Below are positions 8,938 to 16,205 of a DNA stretch of 64,000 nt, in pieces. The translations under genes were made by a program, and so were the position numbers. The notes beneath the pieces are model-generated. The model saw nothing but the letters and a program-made list of their open reading frames with translations, searched no databases and was not told the DNA's origin. This DNA is from JACCVL01 sp963704295. Lineage in GTDB: Bacteria > Actinomycetota > Actinomycetes > Propionibacteriales > Nocardioidaceae. Location of the stretch: assembly GCA_963704295.1 (NCBI GenBank), contig OY969884.1:868001-932000 (forward strand), in the 5' to 3' direction. Position 1 is the stretch's first letter. Each line of letters begins with the position of its first letter.

Positions 8938-9945
8938 CTACCGCAGCTGGAGCTCGCCGATCTTGTTGGCCGCCATCATCGTGTACCAGGGGTCACCGGC
9001 CGCGTCGACAGTGATCCCGAACGGATCGCTGCCCTTGACCGTCCTGGCCTCTGTGACGACACCGTCGTTGGTGATCCTGGCGATGTTGCCCTTGGTGACC
9101 TGGGTGAACCAGACGCTGCCGTCGGGGGAGGCTGCGATGCCCTGGGGTCCGACAGTGGTCAGGGGGAACAGGGTTACGGAGTTGTTGACCGGGTTGAGGC
9201 GCCCAACAGCCTGGGGCGTGAACCGGGCGGTGAACCAGACCTGCCCATCCGTGGCGACCGTGATGCTGCGCGGTGCAACCGTGGTTGAGCCGTCCGTGGT
9301 CGGGGTCCTGGTGACGGCACCGGTGACCGCGTCGATTCGCCCGATGTTGCTGGTGCCGGGTGCGTTGACATCACCGGGCTCGGTGAACCACGCGTTGCCT
9401 GCCGCGTCCACGGCGACGTCACTCGGGTCTGCGGGGAACGACGTGAACTGTCCGGTCGAGATCCGGTAGCGCCAGACGACGTCGTTGTTGAAGTCGGTGA
9501 TCCAGACGTCGTCGCCGCCGATGGTGGTGGCGAGGTTGCCGCCAAGCGCGTTGGTGTTGGGCATCTGGACCGGTGCCAGGAAGCTGTTGGTTGCCACGTT
9601 GAACCGCATCAGGGTCGGGTCGTTGGAGCTGATGTAGACGATGTTGGCCGGCCCCTGCGCGATGTCGGTCAGGATGCAGCCGTTGCATCCGTCCTCGACA
9701 CCGGCGGTGAACTCGGAGATGACGCCGGCCGGCGTGACACGAGCGATCTTGGCCGGGGCGGCCGTGAAGGTGGTGCCCTCGGTGAACCAGATGTTTCCGT
9801 CGGAGCCGGTGGTGATGGCTCGGGGTTGGCTGTCGGCGGTCGGCACCCGGTACTGCTTGAGGGCACCGACCGGCGCGGCCTGCGCGGCCGTGACGAGCAG
9901 CACGGTCGGGAGAGCGGTCAGTAGAGTCAGTCGGATGATCCGCAT
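8938..9945 (-). CDS. Secreted virginiamycin-B-lyase-like beta-propeller protein
   Basis: A 335-residue exported protein with a signal peptide at residues 1-24 (charged start MRIIR, hydrophobic core, cleavage after AQA). The mature part is built of repeated GSDGNIWFTE-like units (W-F-T-E variants recur along the whole chain), the hallmark of the Vgb lyase/SMP-30/NHL seven-bladed propeller group. True Vgb linearises streptogramin B antibiotics inside the cell; an exported relative with only the fold in common should not be assumed to do this. A role in binding or lyase chemistry outside the cell is possible. Its codon use looks less GC-extreme than the neighbours, hinting at a separate origin. 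Confidence 0.8.
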   Translation of the reverse strand: MRIIRLTLLTALPTVLLVTAAQAAPVGALKQYRVPTADSQPRAITTGSDGNIWFTEGTTFTAAPAKIARVTPAGVISEFTAGVEDGCNGCILTDIAQGPANIVYISSNDPTLMRFNVATNSFLAPVQMPNTNALGGNLATTIGGDDVWITDFNNDVVWRYRISTGQFTSFPADPSDVAVDAAGNAWFTEPGDVNAPGTSNIGRIDAVTGAVTRTPTTDGSTTVAPRSITVATDGQVWFTARFTPQAVGRLNPVNNSVTLFPLTTVGPQGIAASPDGSVWFTQVTKGNIARITNDGVVTEARTVKGSDPFGITVDAAGDPWYTMMAANKIGELQLR

Positions 9946-10134
9946 GTGCTCCTCCAGGTGATCGCGGCGACTCCGTCGCTGAGCGCTCCGGCCGCCGAGG
10001 CCGACACCTCAACCGCCCGGCATGCCTGTTCCTGGAACCATCCACCAATCAGCCCCCGGGCCTCCAGTGGACTTTGGTCGTAGAACCCTGGCGCGGGCCG
10101 GACGCTGTCGGCGGTCGCCACTAGCGTGCCCGGC

Positions 10135-10494
10135 ATGGCTATCGCAAAGTACCCAGGCTTTGTTATCGACTGTCCGGACGCCGGCGCGCTCGCGACGTTC
10201 TACGGCGCGCTGCTGGCCTGGAAGGTCCAGACCTCCGACGGCTGGGCCGAGATCCGCCCGGCCGACGGCAGCCAGTGCATCTCCTTCCAGCAGGTGGATG
10301 CCTACACCCCGCCGGTGTGGCCCGGTCAGCAGGTGCCGCAGCAGATCCACCTCGACGTGATGGTCGAGGACCTCGACGCCGCCGAGCCGGAGGTGTTGGG
10401 GCTCGGTGCGACCAAGCACGAGGAGCAGCCCGGCACCACCTTCCGGGTCTTCCTCGACCCGGCGGGACATCCGTTCTGCCTCTGCGTCGACTGA
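10135..10494 (+). CDS. VOC (glyoxalase/bleomycin-resistance fold) family protein
   Basis: A 119-residue, single-domain vicinal-oxygen-chelate protein with two beta-alpha-beta-beta-beta halves. The closing motif (FLDPAGHPFCLCVD) is the typical C-terminal strand of the PF18029/glyoxalase-like group that is common and mostly uncharacterised in actinobacteria. I chose the ATG at 10135 (MAIAKYPGFV), where family homology starts; a GTG nine bases upstream is also in frame. It is monocistronic between two minus-strand genes. Substrate unknown. Confidence 0.82.
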   Translation: MAIAKYPGFVIDCPDAGALATFYGALLAWKVQTSDGWAEIRPADGSQCISFQQVDAYTPPVWPGQQVPQQIHLDVMVEDLDAAEPEVLGLGATKHEEQPGTTFRVFLDPAGHPFCLCVD

Positions 10495-10497
10495 GCC

Positions 10498-10923
10498 TCA
10501 GCGCACTCGGACCACCGCGGCGGCGGTGCCGGTGACGGTGGTCTGACCGACCCAGCCGGTCGGGGTGATCGGCAGGTCGAGCGGAGCGGTGACCCGGACC
10601 CGGACGACGGTGCCGCTGGTGCTGACCTGCCAGCGCAGTCCCGGATGGTCGGCGAGGGCGCCGGTGGCCCGCAGGTAGTCGGCGACGTAGGTCCGCGCGG
10701 CCTGCGGGTCCACCTGGGCGTGCGCGTTGAGGCCGGAGGTGTAGACCTGCTCGCCCTGCACCCCATCGGCGGCGGCGAGCACCGCGCCGTCGGCCAGCGA
10801 GGTCAGCGACTGCCGGCGCAGGTAGGCAGCCGACGCGTCCACGACCATCGCCACCAGCAGTCCGACGACCACGACGAAGCCGACGACCAGCACGGTGACA
10901 GTGCCGCGGTCGGGGTCCCTCAC
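10498..10923 (-). CDS. TadG-like pilus assembly / Rv3654c-type pseudopilin
   Basis: The last gene of the Tad operon, 141 residues. A short charged start (DPDRGTVTVL) is followed by one TM helix (about residues 8-32) and an extracellular region with the DGAALAAA-like segment SLADGAVLAAADG that is typical of TadG/Flp-associated pseudopilins. The start is a GTG whose GTGA overlaps the TGA stop of the upstream tadE-like gene, a coupled junction. It probably acts in pilus assembly or as a minor pilin; this is inferred from membership of the operon and from the N-terminal helix. Confidence 0.78.
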   Translation of the reverse strand: MRDPDRGTVTVLVVGFVVVVGLLVAMVVDASAAYLRRQSLTSLADGAVLAAADGVQGEQVYTSGLNAHAQVDPQAARTYVADYLRATGALADHPGLRWQVSTSGTVVRVRVTAPLDLPITPTGWVGQTTVTGTAAAVVRVR

Positions 10924-11354
10924 CGTGGCTCCCGGAAGCTGCCGTACGGCTCGGCGTGGCTGCTGCTCACCCGCACCGTCGGGGTCGCGTCCCCGAGCAC
11001 CGCGCCGGCCAGCGGCACCGGCTGCTGGACGGTGACCTCGACCGTGACCAGTGACCCGGGTGACAGGCAACCGGCCGGGTCGGGTGCACAGGAGACCACC
11101 ACGGCCGTGCGGGACCAGGCCACCCCCTGGTCCGCCAACGCGAGTCTCGCGGCGGCGACGGCCTGGCGCTGGGCGGCGCCCTCGTCGGGCGCCAGCACGT
11201 ACGCCCGCCCGGCGGCGCGGCTCGCTGCGGTCGCTCCGTAGGCGGCCTGCTGGACCTGCGTCGCGCCGACCAGCAGATAGACCAGCGGGATCAGCAGCAG
11301 CAAGAACAGCCAGCTGAACTCGACGACCGCGGTGCCGCGCTCGTCCCGCGTCAC
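10920..11354 (-). CDS. TadE-family pilus assembly protein (first copy counting from the 3' end)
   Basis: A 144-residue TadE-like pseudopilin. The N-terminus MTRDERG-TAVVEFSW carries a canonical prepilin-type processing site: Gly followed by a mature N-terminus with Glu at +5, then a hydrophobic helix (about 12-34) and ASRAAGRAYV. TadE/TadF pseudopilins are processed by the TadV peptidase and are needed for Flp pilus assembly. It overlaps its neighbours on both sides by 4 bases (ATGA and GTGA), so translation is coupled along the operon. No tadV gene is visible in this window. Confidence 0.82.
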   Translation of the reverse strand: MTRDERGTAVVEFSWLFLLLLIPLVYLLVGATQVQQAAYGATAASRAAGRAYVLAPDEGAAQRQAVAAARLALADQGVAWSRTAVVVSCAPDPAGCLSPGSLVTVEVTVQQPVPLAGAVLGDATPTVRVSSSHAEPYGSFREPR

Positions 11355-11743
11355 AGCGGCGGCTCCTCGACCGCGTGACCCTCGACGCTGACCGGGACCG
11401 CCGGGCCGAGCAGCCCCAGCGCCGGCACCGCCGCCTCGACCCGCACCACTACTCCTGACCGGCCACCCACGGCGGTCGCGGAGGCGGTGACGTCGCGGGC
11501 GTAGCGGCCGGCCAGGATCTCCGCGACGAGCAACCGGGTGCGTGCCGCCCCGTCGGCCGGCCGCTGGTCCGCGGTCGCGGCGTAGCGAGCGCCGTCGGAC
11601 GCCGCCGCGATGAGCGTGTTGCGCACGTGCAGCACCAGCCCGAGCTGGATTACCCCGAGGACCAGCGGGACCACGAGCGCGGTCACCAGCACGAAGTCGA
11701 CCACCGCAGCACCGGCATCCGACCGGCCAGCCGACGGGGACAC
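11351..11743 (-). CDS. TadE-family pilus assembly protein (second copy)
   Basis: A 130-residue pseudopilin with an N-terminal segment RSDAG-AAVVDFVLV that matches the TadE processing site except that the +5 acidic residue is Asp, not Glu. One TM helix (about 13-36) is followed by an extracellular domain containing NTLIAAASDGARYAA, the usual TadE motif. The GTG start lies one base after the stop of the small pilin-like gene. It presumably pairs with the adjacent TadE and TadG-like proteins in the pilus base or as a minor subunit. Confidence 0.82.
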   Translation of the reverse strand: MSPSAGRSDAGAAVVDFVLVTALVVPLVLGVIQLGLVLHVRNTLIAAASDGARYAATADQRPADGAARTRLLVAEILAGRYARDVTASATAVGGRSGVVVRVEAAVPALGLLGPAVPVSVEGHAVEEPPL

Positions 11744-11744
11744 C

Positions 11745-11912
11745 TCAGGTGACGCTGGCCAGCGCCGCGTCGAGCATCGTGCGCAGCTGCGGGCCGGCGA
11801 CGGCGGTGAGCATCGCCACCAGTCCGGCGGTCATCACCGTGATCATCACCCACCCAGGTACGTCGCCGCGCTCGTCCCGGCGGCGCAATGTCGCTACGAG
11901 GATTGTTGTCAT
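11745..11912 (-). CDS. Small Flp-pilin-position membrane peptide
   Basis: A 55-residue protein with a good Shine-Dalgarno (GGGAGG, 6 bases before the ATG). It has a basic N-terminus ending in RRDERG, one TM helix (about residues 20-41) and a short amphipathic tail, which is the size and architecture of a Flp major pilin. It occupies the place between tadC and tadE where the pilin or a DUF4244-like protein usually sits. Unlike a canonical Flp pilin it has no Glu at +5 after the Gly (the following residues are DVPGW), so processing and assembly may differ. Assignment as pilin rests on position and shape, not on recognised homology. Confidence 0.72.
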   Translation of the reverse strand: MTTILVATLRRRDERGDVPGWVMITVMTAGLVAMLTAVAGPQLRTMLDAALASVT

Positions 11913-11947
11913 CTCGACCTCCCGGTCTCGAATCGGTGGAGCATCGG

Positions 11948-12871
11948 TCAGGGGGCGGTGAGCTGCAGGCCCACGACCCCGGGGAAGAACGCGAAGACGA
12001 CCGTGACCGGGAGCACCAGGAACACGACCGGAATCATCATCGAGACCTCCTTGCGTGCTCCGGTCTCGAGCAACTGGCGGCGACCCGCCTCGCGTACGTC
12101 GGCCGCCTGAGCGTGCAGCACCCCCACCAGCGGGGTGCCGCGCTCGATGGCAACCGCGAGGGTGGAGGTGAAGCGGGCGACCGCGGCGACGCCGGTACGG
12201 GCGCCGAGATGGTCGAGCGCCGACACGATCGAGGTGCCGGTGGCCGCCTCCCCGAGGAGCAGCCGGATCTCGTCCGGCAGGGCGCCGCGGGCGGTCCGGG
12301 TGATCCGCTCCAATGCGGCGACCGGTCCCTCGCCGGCGGCAACCGACAATGCCAGGAGATCGGCGACCGCGGGAAACTCGGCCAGGATGGCCCGCTGGCG
12401 GGCCGCGATTGCGGCAGAAAGCCGCTGGTCGCGGGCGACCACTCCGGCAGCAAATCCCGCGCCGATGGCCATGAGCAGCGCAGCCGGCGTGATGCTGCCG
12501 CGCGCGGCAGCGAGCAGGCCGAGCACGGCCACCCCGGCTGCGGCGAGCAGGCCCCACACCACCTGCTCGAGCCGGAACTCGTCCGACTGGGCCGGCGAGC
12601 CCGCACGGACCAGTCGACGGCGGGTGTCGGCGGGGTTGCCGGCCACCCGCGCGAGGACACCGGCGAGCCGCTGCAGCCAGGGCGTGACCAGCGCGCCGGC
12701 GACGCTCGCTGCGCCAGAGGTGCGCCGCGGCACGGGTGTGGACTCCACCAGGTACGGGAGCACCCGGTCGGCCAGCGGGACGCGGCGGCGCAGCGGCAGC
12801 CCGGACAGCATCAGCGCCAGCCCCAGGCCGGCGACGGCCCCGACCAAAGCGCCGGCCGCGCTGGCACTCAT
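11948..12871 (-). CDS. tadC: Tad pilus inner-membrane platform protein TadC (type II secretion F domain)
   Basis: A 307-residue T2SSF/GspF-domain protein, one of the two platform subunits on which the TadA ATPase acts. It has an N-terminal TM, a pair of central TMs (about 105-145), the cytoplasmic F domain with AVADLLALSVAAGEGPVAALERI (about 170-195) and a C-terminal TM in MMIPVVFLVLPVTVVFAFFPG. The frame is open much further upstream through tadB, but the ATG at 12871 overlaps the tadB stop by four bases (ATGA) and gives a standard length. Confidence 0.88.
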   Translation of the reverse strand: MSASAAGALVGAVAGLGLALMLSGLPLRRRVPLADRVLPYLVESTPVPRRTSGAASVAGALVTPWLQRLAGVLARVAGNPADTRRRLVRAGSPAQSDEFRLEQVVWGLLAAAGVAVLGLLAAARGSITPAALLMAIGAGFAAGVVARDQRLSAAIAARQRAILAEFPAVADLLALSVAAGEGPVAALERITRTARGALPDEIRLLLGEAATGTSIVSALDHLGARTGVAAVARFTSTLAVAIERGTPLVGVLHAQAADVREAGRRQLLETGARKEVSMMIPVVFLVLPVTVVFAFFPGVVGLQLTAP

Positions 12872-13734
12872 CCGAGCACCCGGGCCTCGGCCGGTAGCCG
12901 GCCGATCCGCACCATCAGTCGGTAGGCGACCACGCAGACTCCGGCACCACCGAGCAGCACCATCGCACCGGTCGCGCTCGCGTACCTGCCGATCACGTCC
13001 CGGTCGAACGACATCAGCAGCAGCACCGCCCACGGCGCGGTGACGGCGAGCCGGGCGGCGTTCACCGTCCAGGCCTGTCGCGACTCGAGCTCGGCCCGGG
13101 TTCGCAGGTCGTCGCGCAGGTACCCCGACAGCGTCCGCAGCAACGACCCGAGGTCGCCACCTCCGACCTCGCGAGCGAGCCGCAGGGCCTCGACCACGCG
13201 GTCGCCGACCGGGTCGGCCAACTCGGCCTTGAGGGTGTCCAGCGCAGCGCCGAACCGGCCGGTCCGCTGGTACCGGACGCCGAAGTCGACGAACGACTGG
13301 CGCAGTGCCACCGGACCGCGCTCTCCGACCCGGGTCAGGGCCTCCGGCAAGGACAACCCGGCCCGGACACCGGATGCCAGGTCGTCGACGACATCCGGCC
13401 ACAGCTCGGCGCGCTCGCGCAGCGAACGCCGGGCCCGACCGCGCAGGACCGCCACCGGGGCGTACGAAACCAGCAGTCCGAACACGGCAGCGACCGGTGG
13501 GGCGCCGCTGACTGCGAACATCACCAGGCCAACGACGACGCCGCTGCCGGCGCAGGCGGCGAGAAGGGCAACCGGTGTGACCTGGTCCGCGCCGGCACGG
13601 TGCAGCATGGTGCGTAGCCGGTCGAGCGGGTCCGGGCGGCGCGGTGTGCCGCGCTGGCCGTCGGGGGGTTCGGTGAGTGCCAGCCACACCAACAGCAGCC
13701 CGCACCCGAGCACCAGCCCCACGGCGGCACCCAC
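12868..13734 (-). CDS. tadB: Tad pilus inner-membrane platform protein TadB (type II secretion F domain)
   Basis: A 288-residue GspF-domain membrane protein that forms the pilus assembly platform with TadC. It has an N-terminal TM (about 2-20), two TMs around 60-95, the F domain (LWPDVVDDLASGVRAGLSLPEAL, about 110-135, and GDLGSLLRTLSGYLRDDL) and two C-terminal TMs. The GTG start is one base past the tadA stop. Gene order tadA-tadB-tadC is the standard one. Confidence 0.9.
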   Translation of the reverse strand: MGAAVGLVLGCGLLLVWLALTEPPDGQRGTPRRPDPLDRLRTMLHRAGADQVTPVALLAACAGSGVVVGLVMFAVSGAPPVAAVFGLLVSYAPVAVLRGRARRSLRERAELWPDVVDDLASGVRAGLSLPEALTRVGERGPVALRQSFVDFGVRYQRTGRFGAALDTLKAELADPVGDRVVEALRLAREVGGGDLGSLLRTLSGYLRDDLRTRAELESRQAWTVNAARLAVTAPWAVLLLMSFDRDVIGRYASATGAMVLLGGAGVCVVAYRLMVRIGRLPAEARVLG

Positions 13735-13735
13735 C

Positions 13736-14968
13736 TCACTCGCCTTCGCGGAGCAGCCGGTCGACGTCGACCCCCACTCGGGCGAACCGTTCGGGGTGGG
13801 GCGGCCGGCCGCCGGAACGGACCAGTCGGCCCTCCCGACGGCTGAACACCGACTCCGTCTCGATCACGTCCGCCTCCACCCGGCCGGGAACGGCGACGAC
13901 GTCGTCCACCTGGCGGCTCCCGTCCGGGGTCAAGGACAGCTGGACGACGAGGTCGACCGCGGCTGCGACGGTCGGCACGACGAACCGCGCACCGATGTTC
14001 TCGCCGGCCAGCAGCGGCAGCGTGCAGGTCTTCACCAGGGCCTCGCGCGCGGAGTTGGCGTGCAGGCTCGCCATACCCGGAAGCCCGGCATTGAGTGCGA
14101 GCAGCAGGTCCAGGCACTCCTCGGCGCGGACCTCGCCGACCACCAGCCGGTTCGGCCGCATCCGCAGGCTCTCCTTGACCAGGTGCCGGAGCCGGACCTC
14201 ACCAGTGCCCTCCAGGCCGGCCGGCCGGGTCTGGAGCGGCACCCAGTCCGGATGGCTGAACCGGAGCTCGAAGACCTCCTCGCAGGACACGACACGTTCG
14301 CCACCGGGGATCGCGGCGGCCAGACAGTTCAGCAGCGTGGTCTTCCCCGCCTGCGTCCCTCCGGACACCAGGATGGAGAGGCCGGCCCGGACGCTGGCAT
14401 CGAGGAAACCAGCCACCTCGGGAGTCAGCGTCCCCAGCGTCACGAGGTCGTCCAGCCGGTGCGCGCGGGCGACGAACTTGCGGATGTTGACGGCGACGAA
14501 GCCCCGGCAGATCCCGTTCAGCACCACGTGCAGCCGGTGCCCGCCGGGCAGCATCGCGTCCACGAACGGCCGCGACAGGTCCAACCGCCGGCCGCTGGTC
14601 TTGAGCATCCGCTCGACCAGGTCACGGACCTGCTCGGTGTCCAGCACCAGCGCGGTGAGCTCGTGCCGGCCGTGGCGGGCCACGAAGACCCGGCTGGGCT
14701 CGTTGACCCAGATCTCCTCGATCTCCGGGTCGTCCAGCAAGGGCTGCAGCAGACCGAGGCCGGCCACCCGGGCCACCACCTCGCCGACGACGGCAGGCTC
14801 GTCGTCCAAGGCGGCGACGGCGCCGGTCAGGCTCCGCTGCTCGTGCCGGCGGGCCGCCTGCTCGGCGAACCGACGCACCGCATCCGGGTCCCGCTGCGGG
14901 TCAACGCCCCGGGTGCGCACCTCGGCGCGCACCTCATCGGCCAGCATCTCCGTCGGCGTTGCCGCCAT
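13736..14968 (-). CDS. tadA: Tad pilus assembly ATPase TadA/CpaF
   Basis: The secretion ATPase that powers assembly of the Flp pilus. 410 residues with the N-terminal all-alpha domain, a PAS-like segment (DPEIEEIWVNEP), and a RecA-type ATPase core with Walker A GGTQAGKT (residues 203-210), Walker B RLVVGEVR and a His-box SLHANSAREAL. I chose the ATG at 14968 because GGGGGCGAG lies directly upstream; an ATG at 15145 is also in frame and would add an unconserved 59-residue leader. It is the first gene of the minus-strand tad operon that runs to 10498. Confidence 0.92.
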   Translation of the reverse strand: MAATPTEMLADEVRAEVRTRGVDPQRDPDAVRRFAEQAARRHEQRSLTGAVAALDDEPAVVGEVVARVAGLGLLQPLLDDPEIEEIWVNEPSRVFVARHGRHELTALVLDTEQVRDLVERMLKTSGRRLDLSRPFVDAMLPGGHRLHVVLNGICRGFVAVNIRKFVARAHRLDDLVTLGTLTPEVAGFLDASVRAGLSILVSGGTQAGKTTLLNCLAAAIPGGERVVSCEEVFELRFSHPDWVPLQTRPAGLEGTGEVRLRHLVKESLRMRPNRLVVGEVRAEECLDLLLALNAGLPGMASLHANSAREALVKTCTLPLLAGENIGARFVVPTVAAAVDLVVQLSLTPDGSRQVDDVVAVPGRVEADVIETESVFSRREGRLVRSGGRPPHPERFARVGVDVDRLLREGE

Positions 14969-15202
14969 CTCGCCCCCGCGATCCGGACAAAACCACCTGA
15001 ATGCCCCGGACCCTAGACCGTCCGAGACGGCTTCCGGTAGCCCCAGGCGCCGATCTGTGGACGTCCGATCAGCGCGGTCCGCCCCGGCCGTCCCACCGGC
15101 CTCGTGGGCCGTCTCGCGCCACCTCCGCAGCAGGCTGCCCTTCATTGACGCAACCGTCCGCGGTCACTTGAGTGGGCGTTACGGGGCGTCTGCCTTGCGG
15201 AA

Positions 15203-16012
15203 ATGGGGTTCCCAATGACCGCCACCGTCACCGAGATGAGCGAGAGGGCTTCTGCCGCCCCCTTGTACTACGCGGTCATGACAGCTCTGGGGCTGGTGTT
15301 CCTGGGCAGCATCGCTTGGATGATCGGGCAGTTGAAGGACAGGGGGAAGAGGGAGGAGCACACGCCGCAACTGGCGCGCGGCCTCCTCGAGTCATCTCTG
15401 GTCACGCTGCTCGTGCTGGGAGCCACCCATTCCCTGCAAGAGGGACAGGAAGATCGCGCCCGCGACGCGGCAAAGCGCGACGAACGGCAGACTCGCGACC
15501 TCGCGACCGCCCAGTTCTACCTGGGGTTGTCACAGTCCGCCGACTTGACCGGCTTCAACCCGGAGGCGGTCAAGGCCACCGACCTTGTGCGGGACTACAA
15601 GAAGCTGCTCAAAGGAAGGTACCTGGCCGGCAAGACCCTGGACGCCGCAAGCCTGGTCGACATGGACCTCCAGCAGACGGTCTTCCGGGACAGCAGCCTC
15701 GTCGGCGCAGACCTGACGAACGCCGACCTCAGACAGGCCGATCTCGTGGCCGCCGATCTCAGCTACGCCGACCTCACCGGAGCCACCCTCGATGGCGCTG
15801 ACCTTCGCGCCGCGGTCCTGACCTTTACCGAGCTGCCCGAAGAGCCGTCCGCCATGGCTGGCGTCGTAGTGGACGAGCGGACCTGCTGGCCCACTCAGAT
15901 GACAGCCAGCGACATTCGCCGGCTCGACTTGGACGAGCGGGAGACCCCAGACGAGTTCCTGGAGGCCGACACACTCGACGACGACGAGGACTGCAATCGC
16001 CTTGGCACATGA
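15203..16012 (+). CDS. Membrane-anchored pentapeptide-repeat protein
   Basis: A 269-residue protein (ATG at 15203; a second ATG at 15215 is equally plausible). Two TM helices (about 22-42 and 62-80) enclose a short loop, followed by a charged region (about 82-105) and then pentapeptide repeats from about residue 145 to 205 with the A(D/N)LXX rhythm (VGADLTNADLRQADLVAADLS runs on in the same register). Such repeats fold as a right-handed quadrilateral beta-helix. The C-terminal 55 residues are acidic and include an isolated Cys. Function unknown: membrane-anchored pentapeptide proteins occur in potassium-channel-like and stress contexts, but no direct evidence is seen here. The gene is less GC-rich than its neighbours and points opposite to them. 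Confidence 0.8.
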   Translation: MGFPMTATVTEMSERASAAPLYYAVMTALGLVFLGSIAWMIGQLKDRGKREEHTPQLARGLLESSLVTLLVLGATHSLQEGQEDRARDAAKRDERQTRDLATAQFYLGLSQSADLTGFNPEAVKATDLVRDYKKLLKGRYLAGKTLDAASLVDMDLQQTVFRDSSLVGADLTNADLRQADLVAADLSYADLTGATLDGADLRAAVLTFTELPEEPSAMAGVVVDERTCWPTQMTASDIRRLDLDERETPDEFLEADTLDDDEDCNRLGT

Positions 16013-16045
16013 CGAACGCCCCGGCGGTCGCTGCCGGGGCGTTCG
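16013..16045 (+). terminator. Strong hairpin abutting the pentapeptide-repeat gene stop
   Basis: A perfect 13-bp inverted repeat: left arm CGAACGCCCCGGC (16013-16025), a 7-base loop and right arm GCCGGGGCGTTCG (16033-16045). It starts on the base after the TGA. There is no U-tract, as is common for actinobacterial intrinsic terminators. It probably ends transcription of the upstream gene and could act on both strands. Confidence 0.75.
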
Positions 16046-16205
16046 TACGCGGCGAATCGGTGATCGCTCCGACCCCCGCGGTCAGCGCGTGGCCACTTCC
16101 TTCAGCCGCGTTGACGCAATGGTGGGTCGGCCGCCGGGGTCGGGCAAGTGAACGCACACCGTGATCGGCTGATCACTGTGGGCGACTGACCGAACGGGTG
16201 AGCGG

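Noticed and set aside
14969..15145. Longer N-terminus for TadA from ATG 15145
   Set aside because: The extra 59 residues lack similarity to TadA and an SD-like GGGGGCGAG lies directly before ATG 14968.
16161..16176. Small inverted repeat GTGATC-GGCT-GATCAC downstream of gdh
   Set aside because: Only 6-bp arms, mixed composition and no U-tract; too weak to call a terminator.
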